Notes: a model not told the origin generated them from the sequence alone. A stretch of 20,254 bases of DNA from Planctomycetaceae bacterium (GCA_005773145.1 SXHS01000374.1:1-20254); one strand, 5' to 3'; shown: positions 7,801-16,526, counted from the first letter of the stretch. Program-made: numbers and translations.

Positions 7801-9054
7801 GTGAGCATGTCGTTGTTGCTGGTACCCCTGGTGAAGATCGCCATCATCCTGTTTGGCGTCATGACGGCCGCAGCCTATTTTGTGCTGTTGGAGCGTCGCG
7901 TGGCCGCTTGGGTGCAGGATCGGCGTGGTCCCAATCGGGTCGGCATACCGGGGACCAACATTCGGCTGTTCGGTTTGGGGCAGCCTCTGGCGGATGGCTT
8001 GAAGATGATCCTCAAGGAGGAATACACTCCCGCTCACGTGGATCGGGGACTGTACCTTCTAGCTCCGCTGGTGATGATGTCCGCAGCGTTGGCGGTCTTC
8101 GCGGTGATTCCCTGCGGCAGCACGTTGCCACCGATTCCCGCGTTGGGGTTGCAGGAACCGATCGCGATGCTGGTGGCTCCGTCGTTCGACGTGGGGATGA
8201 TTTACGTGTTCGCGCTCTCGAGTATCGCCGTTTATGGTGTGATCCTCGGAGGCTGGGCGAGTAACAGTAAGTACAGTTTCTTGGGCGGGCTGCGGTCCAG
8301 TGCCCAATTGATTGCATATGAACTTCCGCTGGGGCTCGGCCTGTTGGGCGTGGTTCTGGCCACGGGGTCGCTCCGTTTGGATGCGATCGTCGCCGAGCAG
8401 GCGAATACGGGCGTGTGGTTTGCCCTGTCGCAGCCGTTGGGGATGTTGATCTTCATGATTTCAGCGTTTGCAGAGGCGGCCCGCCTGCCGTTTGATTTGC
8501 CGGAGTGCGAACAGGAATTGGTGGGTGGCTACCATACTGAATACGCCGGCATGAAATTGGTTGTTTTCTTGACGGCAGAATTCATTCACATGATCACGGC
8601 TTCCTTTTTGATCTCGATCCTTTTCTTGGGAGGTTGGCATTTTTGGGGGCTCACGGGAAATGCCGAAACGCCCATCACTTGGACACTAGCCGCGATTCGC
8701 GTGGGCGTCTTGTTCGCTAAGGTATTCGCGGTCATTTTCTTCTTTATGATGGTCCGGTGGTCGTGGCCTCGCTTCCGCTACGACCAATTGCTGGCATTGG
8801 CCTGGAAGGTACTGCTTCCGTTGGGGTTACTCAACCTGGTGGTCCTGGCCATCCTGATTGAAGTACAGCATCCGCAGGTTGCAGGCGGATGGCTCGATGA
8901 GCGGTTCGGGGCTGGCCGCGCGGTCGTGTCCTGGCTCCCCGGATGGCTGCTATTGGTCCTGGCGTTTATGTTGGTTGCTTGGCTCCGTCCGATCATGACG
9001 GACAATCGGCCGCGCACGGACGTGGATCTGTTGGATTCGCCATTACAGGAATAA
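7801..9054 (+). CDS. nuoH: NADH-quinone oxidoreductase subunit H
   Basis: This 417-residue membrane subunit has about eight to nine helices and forms the quinone channel and the start of the proton path. Signatures are LLERRVAAWVQDRRGPNRVG (29-48), GLGQPLADGLK (58-68) and FDLPECEQELVGGYHTEY (231-248), whose acidic residues are conserved in complex I. The GTG at 7801 is chosen because GAGGAG at 7784-7789 lies 11 bases before it. An ATG two codons later (7807) would be 17 bases away. The C-terminal segment after about residue 345 is a little longer than usual and adds a last helix near 374-400. An 8-base gap separates it from nuoI. Confidence 0.95.
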   Translation: MSMSLLLVPLVKIAIILFGVMTAAAYFVLLERRVAAWVQDRRGPNRVGIPGTNIRLFGLGQPLADGLKMILKEEYTPAHVDRGLYLLAPLVMMSAALAVFAVIPCGSTLPPIPALGLQEPIAMLVAPSFDVGMIYVFALSSIAVYGVILGGWASNSKYSFLGGLRSSAQLIAYELPLGLGLLGVVLATGSLRLDAIVAEQANTGVWFALSQPLGMLIFMISAFAEAARLPFDLPECEQELVGGYHTEYAGMKLVVFLTAEFIHMITASFLISILFLGGWHFWGLTGNAETPITWTLAAIRVGVLFAKVFAVIFFFMMVRWSWPRFRYDQLLALAWKVLLPLGLLNLVVLAILIEVQHPQVAGGWLDERFGAGRAVVSWLPGWLLLVLAFMLVAWLRPIMTDNRPRTDVDLLDSPLQE

Positions 9055-9062
9055 GTCACGAT

Positions 9063-9596
9063 ATGAAGGCGGACGACCCTCGCATCCATTGGATCGCGGA
9101 ACCCAAATTAGGCCTGGCGGGCTCGATGTACCTGCCACTCGTGGTGGGGGGCTTGGTCACGACGGCCAAGCACTTGTTGAGTCCCAAGGTGACGGTGAGT
9201 TACCCGGATCAAGAGCCCGAAATTGCCAACCGGTCGATTTATCGTGGGGTTCATCGCTTGAATCGCGACGGACAGGGACGCGTCAAGTGCGTCGCTTGCT
9301 TTCTGTGCGCGACCGCATGTCCCGCCCATTGCATCGATATCGTCGGTGCCGAAAGCCCTTGGCCGGATCGGGAGAAGTACCCTGAGAGTTTCACCATCGA
9401 CGAATTGCGCTGTATCTACTGCGGCATGTGCGAGGAAGCATGTCCGGTCGATGCCATTGAATTGACCAGTCTTTACAATCTGACCGGGCGAAGTCGCGAA
9501 GAGATGGTGTTTGATAAGGAGAAGTTATTGAGCGTGTACGATGCCACGCATAAGCAGGAACCCATGCGTTCAGCCGCACACAAAGGGGCGCCCTGA
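9063..9596 (+). CDS. nuoI: NADH-quinone oxidoreductase subunit I (clusters N6a, N6b)
   Basis: This 177-residue ferredoxin-like subunit carries electrons from NuoG to NuoB. Two complete [4Fe-4S] motifs are present: C76-x2-C79-x2-C82-x3-C86-P and C117-x2-C120-x2-C123-x3-C127-P. The N-terminal part (SMYLPLVVGGLVTTAKHLL) is the amphipathic, membrane-attached helix of the family. The ATG at 9063 lies eight bases after nuoH. Frames open upstream of it belong to nuoH read out of phase. Its TGA at 9594-9596 overlaps the ATG of nuoJ by one base. Confidence 0.96.
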   Translation: MKADDPRIHWIAEPKLGLAGSMYLPLVVGGLVTTAKHLLSPKVTVSYPDQEPEIANRSIYRGVHRLNRDGQGRVKCVACFLCATACPAHCIDIVGAESPWPDREKYPESFTIDELRCIYCGMCEEACPVDAIELTSLYNLTGRSREEMVFDKEKLLSVYDATHKQEPMRSAAHKGAP

Positions 9597-10423
9597 TGGA
9601 TTGGAGCGGGTTCTTATGGGCTGCTGCAGACAGCAGCGAATTGGCTACCCCAATCGGTCCGGCTTGCGCCTGCGTGGCGGGACGCCTGCTGGTGGCCGTG
9701 GCGCTTGCCGCCTTGGGACTGTGGTGCCTTCTGGCGTTGGATTCAAAGTGGACACGTCGGGGTGGTGTGGGGTTGGCGGCGGGCGGGGTGTTGTTGATGG
9801 CCAGTCAACTTCAACTCGTGCAGCCCTGGGGAGACTGGCTGGGCTTCTGGTTGCTGGCGGCCTTGGCCGTGTTGCCGGCCGCAGCCATGATCGTTTCGCA
9901 TCGCCCGGTCTACAGCGCCATCTGGTTTGCCGTAAGTTTGCTGGGCGTGGCCTCACTCCTCTTGTGGCAGGGGGCTCAGTTTTTGGGGTTGGCCACGATG
10001 GTGGTTTACGCCGGCGCTATAGTGGTCACGTTCTTGTTTGTGCTCATGTTGGCGCTCCCCGCTGGCTATGGCCGCTACGATCGCATTAGTTGGGGCAAGT
10101 TGCCGGTGGGCGTGGCCTGCTTGGTCGCAAGCGGCCTCGTGGGACTGTGCGTTTGGGGTTTAAGTCCGGCACCCGGTGCGGCCGGGGAGTCCCCTTGGCA
10201 ATTGGCCAAGCCGGCATCGACCGGGATGTTATCCGAGGATCTCCTCCACCCGGCGCATGTGGCCCATTTGGGATCGCATCTGTTCACGGAATATCTATTG
10301 GCTATCGAATTGGCGGGGGTCCTGCTGTTGATGGCACTGGTGGGAGCCGTGTCCTGGATGGCGCAGGCCCAGCGATATTGGCAGGTGCCTGGAGATGGCG
10401 TCGAAAGGACCGACCATGTCTGA
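9596..10423 (+). CDS. nuoJ: NADH-quinone oxidoreductase subunit J with N-terminal extension
   Basis: The C-terminal part of this 275-residue membrane protein is an ordinary NuoJ. Helices follow from about residue 80, with RPVYSAIWF (103-111), the third-helix signature VVYAGAIVVTFLFVLML (136-152) and the closing LFTEYLLAIELAGVLLLMAL (229-248). The family is usually about 165-200 residues. The extra 80 or so N-terminal residues contain two more hydrophobic helices (about 29-48 and 57-71) that I cannot match to NuoJ. The helix-3 signature contains the flexible region that changes shape during turnover in well-studied complexes. The start ATG overlaps the nuoI stop, and a later start would leave a long untranslated gap, so the extension is probably real. 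The 3' end overlaps nuoK by eight bases. Confidence 0.9.
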   Translation: MDWSGFLWAAADSSELATPIGPACACVAGRLLVAVALAALGLWCLLALDSKWTRRGGVGLAAGGVLLMASQLQLVQPWGDWLGFWLLAALAVLPAAAMIVSHRPVYSAIWFAVSLLGVASLLLWQGAQFLGLATMVVYAGAIVVTFLFVLMLALPAGYGRYDRISWGKLPVGVACLVASGLVGLCVWGLSPAPGAAGESPWQLAKPASTGMLSEDLLHPAHVAHLGSHLFTEYLLAIELAGVLLLMALVGAVSWMAQAQRYWQVPGDGVERTDHV

Positions 10424-10859
10424 CACGGCGATTCTTCAGAATCATTTATTTGTGGGGGCCGTACTGTTTGCACTGGGCCTGATCGGCTTCTTGGTGCGTC
10501 GCAATGTGATCGTGATGTTTCTGTGCGTGGAGTTGATGCTCCAAGGGGTGGCCTTGAGCCTGGTGAGCTGGTCTCGATACCACGGAGACTGGGGGGGCCA
10601 GATGCTCGTGATCTTCATCATCACCGTCGCGGCGTGCGAAGCAGCCCTGGGGCTGGCACTCGTCTGGATCATGGCCCAGCGCGGTGGGAGCTTGGACATC
10701 GCCATCTGGCAGACGCTGCGCGAACGCGATCAGGCTCCGTACACCGACCGGGAGGTTCCGGAGGAGGACCGTTCGGTGGAAGATTGGCCTCAGCTAACAC
10801 CGGCCGGGGTAGAGCCCGTCCATCCCCGTGAAGAGGATATGTACCGTAGCCATGTTTGA
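10416..10859 (+). CDS. nuoK: NADH-quinone oxidoreductase subunit K with hydrophilic C-terminal tail
   Basis: The first 100 or so residues of this 147-residue protein are a typical NuoK with three helices. The two membrane glutamates essential for proton transfer in E. coli (E36 and E72) correspond to E39 in CVELMLQGVALS and E75 in AACEAALGLAL. From residue 101 a hydrophilic, acidic, proline-containing tail of about 47 residues follows that ordinary NuoK (about 100 residues) lacks. The tail spans the region before nuoL and overlaps the nuoL start by eight bases. The ATG at 10416 follows AAAGGA and overlaps nuoJ by eight bases, the same arrangement as at the K/L junction. Confidence 0.94.
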   Translation: MSDTAILQNHLFVGAVLFALGLIGFLVRRNVIVMFLCVELMLQGVALSLVSWSRYHGDWGGQMLVIFIITVAACEAALGLALVWIMAQRGGSLDIAIWQTLRERDQAPYTDREVPEEDRSVEDWPQLTPAGVEPVHPREEDMYRSHV

Positions 10860-13179
10860 AGCGATTTCGTTGCGAACGCTGTTGATCTTAATTCCCGCGT
10901 TACCGTTGTCGGGCGCGATCCTGACAGCCATTTTTGGTCCCGCGATTTTGCGCCGGCAGAGTCACTGGCCGACCGTCTTGGGGCTGGCGGCTTCATGCAT
11001 TTGTAGTTTGATGTTGGCAGTGAAGTGGCAGGGTCAATTGCCGCAGGATGGCAAAGCGGGGCAGGGGGTCGAAGAGGTGGTTACGCTTTGGGAGTGGGTT
11101 GGCATTCCGCAGGCCTACGCGCCCTCTCCGGCCACTGGTTTGGCGGCGATTGCCGCCACGGAGAATCATGCCCCGTTGGATTTTCGAATCGATGTGTCGT
11201 TGCGAATCGATACGTTGACGGCGACGATGCTGGTGATGGTCACTTTGATTTCGACGCTGGTAGCCGTCTATTCCGTCGGCTACATGCATGGCGACGAGGG
11301 ATATTGGCGCTTCTTCAGCTATTTGTCTCTCTTCGTGTTTTCCATGACGATGCTGGTCACCGTGAGCAACTTCGTGATGCTGTATGTGTTCTGGGAGGGC
11401 GTAGGGGTATGTAGCTATTTGCTGATTGGTTTTTGGTATCGCAATCCGGCAGCCGCCGCTGCTGGAAAAAAGGCATTCTTGGTCAATCGCGTCGGCGACT
11501 TCGGATTCGCCCTGGCCCTATTCCTGATGTGGATGACGTACGGCAGTTTGAGCTTCCACGATACGGATACCGTGGCGGGCGTCTTGGGGGCGCGGCGGTT
11601 TGCGGGCGAGCTGTCCTTTGTGGGGGGTGGGGTGGGAACCGCCATCTGTTTGCTGTTGATGGCCGGCGCTTGCGGCAAGAGCGCCCAATTTCCACTCCAT
11701 GTCTGGTTGCCCGATGCCATGGAGGGCCCCACACCAGTGAGCGCTCTGATTCATGCCGCCACAATGGTCACGGCTGGTGTGTACATGATCGCGCGGTGCA
11801 TGCCGCTCTTCGTGGCGGCACCACAGGCGGCCTGGGTGGTCGCTTGGATCGGCGCGGGGACGGCGTTGATGGCCGGATTGATCGCACTGACACAATTTGA
11901 TCTGAAACGGGTTCTGGCCTACTCCACCGTCAGCCAATTGGGATACATGTTCTTGGCGTTGGGAATGGCTACATTGGGGGGAGTCACGGCGGGCATGTTC
12001 CACCTGTTCACGCATGCCTTCTTCAAGGCCCTTTTGTTCTTGGGGGCGGGGAGTGTGATGCACGCCATGGGAAATGTGATCGACATGCGACGCTTCGGCG
12101 GGTTGCGCCATCGTCTGCCGATCACGCATGCGACATTCGCCATCGGCTGTCTCGCCTTGGCCGGCATTTTTCCGCTCTCGGGTTTCTGGAGCAAGGATGC
12201 CATTCTGGCGGCCGTCCATGATCAAGCACATGCCACCGGGGCCAGTAGCTATCGGGTGCTGTATGGGATGGCCATGGGGACGGCGTTTCTCACCGCTTTC
12301 TACACGTTCCGCGCTTTCTTTATGACCTTCTACGGACCCCAACGCATCCCGGAGGAAGCGGGGCACCACGCGCACGAGTCGCCGAAGGTGATGTGGATCC
12401 CGCTGGTGGTTCTGGCCCTGTTCGCGGCGCTGGTGGGGCCGATGCTCGAGTGGACCCATGCCTTCGCCCACTGGTTGCAGTACACCCCTTCGTTGGCCAT
12501 GATGGCACAGGCGGCCGGAGCAACGGGCGCGCCGGCTGCGTTTCATTGGGATGTGGCCGTTACCAGCACTGCCGTTGCCGTCGCGGGCGTGGCCTTGGCC
12601 GCCTTCTTGTATTTGGGCCATCGTCGCGAAGTGGCGGCCTTGCAATATGTGTTCCGCTTCGGCTGGATGAATCCGTCCGAAGCGCCGTCGGATTGGGAAT
12701 CGGCATCGCCTCACGCGGCGGCCGTTGCTAACGTTACCCGTCCGGGCGGACATCCTACCGTGACCGGGCATTGCCCTAGCGACCATCCGTCCGGCTCGCA
12801 TGGTCACGAACATGGGCCGGGACTCTTGGCTCTACCTGCCCGCCTTTTAAAAGCCGTCGGCTGTGGTTTGTGGTCGTTGCTTACACTCCCCTTGTGGTTG
12901 GGGCAGTTCGTCTCCCCCTACCAGATGTCGCATTCCAAGTTTTTCGTGGACGAGATCTATGATGTGCTCATCGTCGGGCCATTGCGCGGTCTGGCCCACA
13001 TCAGTTACGTTTTGGATCGAGTGCTAGTGGATGGACTCGTCAACGGAGTCGGCGGACTGCCCGTGCGTCTCGGCGGGTGGCTACGCAAGTCACAACGTGG
13101 ATTTGTTTCCCTGTACGGATTGTTAACGGTGGTGGGCATGGTGCTGGTCGTGGTGGTTAGCTTCTGGTGGGGAGTATGA
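10852..13179 (+). CDS. nuoL: NADH-quinone oxidoreductase subunit L (antiporter-like)
   Basis: This is a 775-residue distal proton-pumping subunit. Key membrane residues are E182 in FWEGVGVCSYLLIGF, K276 in GKSAQFPLHVWLPDAMEGPT and the lysine of SGFWSKDAIL. The C-terminal part contains SKFFVDEIYD and a last helix, consistent with the lateral helix and its anchor. It is longer than E. coli NuoL (613). Extra sequence lies in the first periplasmic-type loop (about 62-110) and in a polar insert (about 615-660) with six histidines (634, 640, 645, 650, 652, 654) and C641. The ATG at 10852 is chosen for its eight-base overlap with nuoK, matching the J/K junction. A GTG at 10828 would add eight residues. 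Confidence 0.95.
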   Translation: MFEAISLRTLLILIPALPLSGAILTAIFGPAILRRQSHWPTVLGLAASCICSLMLAVKWQGQLPQDGKAGQGVEEVVTLWEWVGIPQAYAPSPATGLAAIAATENHAPLDFRIDVSLRIDTLTATMLVMVTLISTLVAVYSVGYMHGDEGYWRFFSYLSLFVFSMTMLVTVSNFVMLYVFWEGVGVCSYLLIGFWYRNPAAAAAGKKAFLVNRVGDFGFALALFLMWMTYGSLSFHDTDTVAGVLGARRFAGELSFVGGGVGTAICLLLMAGACGKSAQFPLHVWLPDAMEGPTPVSALIHAATMVTAGVYMIARCMPLFVAAPQAAWVVAWIGAGTALMAGLIALTQFDLKRVLAYSTVSQLGYMFLALGMATLGGVTAGMFHLFTHAFFKALLFLGAGSVMHAMGNVIDMRRFGGLRHRLPITHATFAIGCLALAGIFPLSGFWSKDAILAAVHDQAHATGASSYRVLYGMAMGTAFLTAFYTFRAFFMTFYGPQRIPEEAGHHAHESPKVMWIPLVVLALFAALVGPMLEWTHAFAHWLQYTPSLAMMAQAAGATGAPAAFHWDVAVTSTAVAVAGVALAAFLYLGHRREVAALQYVFRFGWMNPSEAPSDWESASPHAAAVANVTRPGGHPTVTGHCPSDHPSGSHGHEHGPGLLALPARLLKAVGCGLWSLLTLPLWLGQFVSPYQMSHSKFFVDEIYDVLIVGPLRGLAHISYVLDRVLVDGLVNGVGGLPVRLGGWLRKSQRGFVSLYGLLTVVGMVLVVVVSFWWGV

Positions 13180-13181
13180 CA

Positions 13182-14849
13182 ATGGCAAGGTTGCTACTCC
13201 AGACACTGGCACTGCCATTCCTCGCCGCCCTGCTCATGCCCATTGTGGCCCGCTTGGGAGACCGGGCGGTACGCGCGTGGACGTTATTGGTGACACTGGT
13301 AACGCTGACATTAACCGTGTCCCTTTGTCGCGGGTACTTGCAGGAATCGCCAGGAACGGATGGCTTTGCCGTCTCAGACGTGGCCTGGTTGTCGTCCCAC
13401 GCAACCGAGATGCCGCTGGTGGCTGATGGTGCGACTGGACCAGGCACGGCGATTTGGGATATTCGCTTCCATGTAGGCCTTGATGGCTTGGGGCTGTGGC
13501 TGTTTGCCTTGGCCCCGGTCTTGATGCTCACGTCGATATTGGTGAGCTGGGAAGCGATTCAGGATCGGCCGGCTTGGTTCTACGGCATGTTGCTGTTGTT
13601 GCAAGGGGGGTGTTTGGGCGTTTTCGCGGCTCGGGACCTCATTTTGTTCTATGTGTTTTTCGAGTTTACTTTGCTGCCGTTGTTTTTTCTGATTGGCATC
13701 TGGGGGAGCGAGCAGCGGGAGTATGCGGCGACAAAGTTTTTTCTCTACACCTTGGCGGGTAGTTTGTTCACGTTTCTGGGGTTATTGGCCATTGTGTTGT
13801 GGCATTATCAGCAGGTGGGCGTGTTGACGTTTTCGATTCCCGCGCTGACGGCCGGACTGACCGAACACCCGATCGCTCCCTTTGGCCTACAGTTGGCGAT
13901 CTTCCTGGCGTTGTTTGCGGGATTCGCCATCAAGGTGCCTTTGTTTCCGCTGCACACCTGGTTGCCGCTGGCGCACGTGCAAGCACCGACGGCGGGTAGT
14001 ATTTTTCTGGCGGGAGTCCTGTTGAAAATCGGGACGTACGGATTCCTGCGGTTCAGTGTGCCGATGTTGCCAGATGCCACGGCGGCCTGTGCCCCGGCCC
14101 TCTTGTGGCTATCCGTTATTGGAATCCTGTACGGTGCCCTGGTTGCGTTGGCGCAGACGGATATCAAACGCCTGATTGCCTATTCGAGCGTCAGCCATCT
14201 CGGCTTCTGCATGTTGGGCTTGTTTGCGTTAAACCGCATCGGCTCGTCGGGGAGCGTGTTGCAGATGGTCAATCACGGCATCTCGACTGGGGCACTGTTC
14301 GCCCTGGTGGGCATGTTGTACGAGCGTTACCACACGCGAGAAATCTCGGCATGGGGGGGGCTGGCGCGCCGCTTGCCCGTTCTTTCCTGCTTCATGTTCT
14401 TGTTCACTTTCTCCAGCATTGGCTTGCCCCTCTTGAATGGCTTCGCGGGTGAGCTCTTGGTGTTGGTGGGCATGTTTCAGCGGGCTTGGCAGGGACAGCT
14501 CGCGGAACCGTTCACCCAGCTCAAGTGGATTGCCGTGCTGTCCGTTGTGGGTGTGGTTTTGGGAGCCTGGTACATGTTGTGGCTGGTGCAACGTGTGTTC
14601 TTCGGGCCGCTTCGCGAGCCACATGGAATCCATGGAGTGCCGGTCCGCGATCTCAATTGGCGCGAGATTGCCGCGTTGGTGCCACTGGCCGTTTTGGCGT
14701 TCTGGATTGGCATTTATCCGCAATTGTTCTTGCGGCCGATTCAGCCTGCAGTGGACGCTCTGACGCACGAGGCCCAAGGCCGCTGGGAGGCCGTTGATCG
14801 GCCCCCCCTGGCGGACCGGCAAGCGTTTTTACTGCGAAGGAGCCGATAA
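13182..14849 (+). CDS. nuoM: NADH-quinone oxidoreductase subunit M (antiporter-like)
   Basis: This is a 555-residue proton-pumping subunit with about 14 helices. Key residues are E161 in YVFFEFTLLPLFFLIG, K251 in AIKVPLFPLHTWLP, K282 in AGVLLKIGTYGFLRF and the late glutamate of NGFAGELLVL. The usual HTWLPDAH element reads HTWLPLAH, replacing an aspartate with L263. Two ATGs compete. The one at 13176 overlaps the nuoL stop but lies one base from the Shine-Dalgarno GGAG (13171-13174). The one at 13182 is seven bases away and is preferred. Nearly the same arrangement occurs before the regulator at 16577. It ends three bases before nuoN. Confidence 0.95.
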   Translation: MARLLLQTLALPFLAALLMPIVARLGDRAVRAWTLLVTLVTLTLTVSLCRGYLQESPGTDGFAVSDVAWLSSHATEMPLVADGATGPGTAIWDIRFHVGLDGLGLWLFALAPVLMLTSILVSWEAIQDRPAWFYGMLLLLQGGCLGVFAARDLILFYVFFEFTLLPLFFLIGIWGSEQREYAATKFFLYTLAGSLFTFLGLLAIVLWHYQQVGVLTFSIPALTAGLTEHPIAPFGLQLAIFLALFAGFAIKVPLFPLHTWLPLAHVQAPTAGSIFLAGVLLKIGTYGFLRFSVPMLPDATAACAPALLWLSVIGILYGALVALAQTDIKRLIAYSSVSHLGFCMLGLFALNRIGSSGSVLQMVNHGISTGALFALVGMLYERYHTREISAWGGLARRLPVLSCFMFLFTFSSIGLPLLNGFAGELLVLVGMFQRAWQGQLAEPFTQLKWIAVLSVVGVVLGAWYMLWLVQRVFFGPLREPHGIHGVPVRDLNWREIAALVPLAVLAFWIGIYPQLFLRPIQPAVDALTHEAQGRWEAVDRPPLADRQAFLLRRSR

Positions 14850-14852
14850 CTC

Positions 14853-16481
14853 GTGCCCACAAGTCTTGATATGTTGTTTCGAATGACGCCGGAAATCCTG
14901 CTGATCGTAGGAGCCGTCTGGATCATTGTGGGGAATGCGTTTGCGCCCCAGCGGGCGGGCTGGTGGGTCATGGCACTGGCCACCGTTGCGATGGCAGGCT
15001 GGGCGCTGGCGCAACAGGGGATGCCGGTTGTCCCTGCACCCAGCACGGGTGGGGAGTCGGTGCACGTGGGGAGTGCCGACGCCGACTCGGTCGTGGTGGC
15101 GGGATTGGCGATTCACGATGAGTTGGCGCAGGCAATTCGTTGGTTCGCCATCGTGTTGGCGTTTCTGTTGGTTGTGATGGCTTCACGCGCTGGTGCCGAA
15201 AGTCTCTTCGGGGAGCAGTTAGGATCTATTCTGCTCATATTGGCGGGCATCATGATCGCGGCGTCCGCAACGAACCTGGTGCTGCTGTTTCTGGGCTTGG
15301 AGCTGGTCTCGATCCCCACATACATCTTGTTATTTCTGGGGCGTGCCAACCGCCAGTCCTTGGAGGCCACGGCCAAGTACTTTCTGCTTAGTATCTTGGC
15401 GTCGGCCGTAATGCTCTATGGGTTCAGCTTTCTCTATGGCAGCACCGGTTCCATGGACTTGAGTCGCATCTCCGCCAACGTGCGCGAGCCTGCGTCGCCG
15501 TTGGGCGCGGGGGGGATATGGACCATGGGGATGGTGTTGGTTCTGTTGGGGCTCAGCTTTAAGCTGGGTTCGTTTCCGGCGCACTTCTATGCCCCAGATG
15601 TCTACGAGGGGACGACCAGCGTGAACGCCGCGTTGTTGGCGGTCGCTCCCAAGGTTGCTGGCATCGTGGCCCTGGTGCGGTTGTTCTTGATGAATTCCAT
15701 GGAGGTCCATCCGTTCTTGTGGCATATGTTCTTGTTGCTGGCATTGGCGACGATGACGATTGGTAATGTGTGTGCCCTTTGGCAGAACAATATTCGGCGA
15801 CTATTAGCCTATTCTTCGATCGCGCATGCCGGCTACATGCTGATTGGTTTGGCGGTCGCGCTGGCGATGTGGAAGACCTCGACCGGATTGCAGGGGGCGT
15901 CGGCGACTTTGTTCTATTTGGTCGTGTATGCCATTGCCGTGCTGGGCACGTTCGCCGGTTTAGCGTATCTGGCTTCGGCTCGTGACGAGATACAGGATGT
16001 GGAACAGTTGGCCGGTATGGGCCGGTCGTATCCCGTGGTGGCCGGCGCTTTAGGCCTGTTGATGTTTTCGTTGAGCGGGATCCCGCCACTGGCTGGATTT
16101 TGGGGGAAACTTGGTTTGTTTGCCAGTGCCGTCGAGGCTGCGGGAGTTTCGGCTGCGGGAGTGCGGTCGCCGTGGTTCCTGGTGTTGGTGGTCGGCGGCG
16201 CACTCAACGCTGCCATCGCAGCCGCCTATTATTTGAGGATTGTCCGTACGTTGTTTTTTCGATCCGGTACCCAGCAACTGGCGCCAGAAGGGGGGAGCGG
16301 CGCGCGTAATGTCGCCGTCTTCGCGGCCCTGCTAACGCTGGCGGTCGGGATCCTTCCCGGGCCCTTGTTGGTGGCGACGCGCAACGCGACGTGCGGCCTG
16401 AATCGCGATCGGGCACCCCTGATGGTCACGGCGGCTCCGGTTTCCTCTGGGCACCAGGATTCGATCGTAACTCGCCCTTAG
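14853..16481 (+). CDS. nuoN: NADH-quinone oxidoreductase subunit N (antiporter-like)
   Basis: This is a 542-residue antiporter-like subunit and the last gene of the operon. Proton-path residues are E150 in FLGLELVSIPTYIL, K175 in EATAKYFLLSILASA, K237 in LSFKLGSFPAHFYAPDVYEG, K267 in VAPKVAG and the lysine of AGFWGKLGLF. The GTG at 14853 follows GAAGGAG at 14836-14842, ten bases away, which decides the start. An ATG at 14871 would lack a ribosome site. A polar insert (about 60-80) lengthens the second loop. The stop codon TAG at 16479-16481 supplies the first base of the inverted repeat that follows. Confidence 0.95.
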   Translation: MPTSLDMLFRMTPEILLIVGAVWIIVGNAFAPQRAGWWVMALATVAMAGWALAQQGMPVVPAPSTGGESVHVGSADADSVVVAGLAIHDELAQAIRWFAIVLAFLLVVMASRAGAESLFGEQLGSILLILAGIMIAASATNLVLLFLGLELVSIPTYILLFLGRANRQSLEATAKYFLLSILASAVMLYGFSFLYGSTGSMDLSRISANVREPASPLGAGGIWTMGMVLVLLGLSFKLGSFPAHFYAPDVYEGTTSVNAALLAVAPKVAGIVALVRLFLMNSMEVHPFLWHMFLLLALATMTIGNVCALWQNNIRRLLAYSSIAHAGYMLIGLAVALAMWKTSTGLQGASATLFYLVVYAIAVLGTFAGLAYLASARDEIQDVEQLAGMGRSYPVVAGALGLLMFSLSGIPPLAGFWGKLGLFASAVEAAGVSAAGVRSPWFLVLVVGGALNAAIAAAYYLRIVRTLFFRSGTQQLAPEGGSGARNVAVFAALLTLAVGILPGPLLVATRNATCGLNRDRAPLMVTAAPVSSGHQDSIVTRP

Positions 16482-16526
16482 TTCGGCTGTTGCCGATTTA
16501 GGGCCCTAAATCGGCAGCACCCGAAC
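16481..16526 (+). repeat. 46-nt near-perfect inverted repeat after nuoN
   Basis: The two 23-base arms meet at 16503/16504. The inner 26 bases are a perfect palindrome of TGCCGATTTAGGG and its complement (16491-16516). Outwards follow one T-G wobble, two pairs, one C-C mismatch and six pairs (GTTCGG with CCGAAC). As RNA it would form a very stable stem. No T-run follows, so it is not a classic intrinsic terminator. It could act as an RNA-stabilising 3' end of the nuo message, an attenuator before the regulator, a protein site, or a dispersed palindromic repeat. A weaker second hairpin (GCCGGC at 16530-16535 with GCCGGC at 16553-16558) follows directly. Confidence 0.85.

Noticed and set aside
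11518..12813. Long minus-strand open frame (431 codons) opposite nuoL
   Set aside because: The translation is rich in Arg, His, Gln and Gly with no hydrophobic pattern or motif, and it lies fully opposite a confirmed nuoL. GC-rich coding DNA commonly opens such antisense frames.
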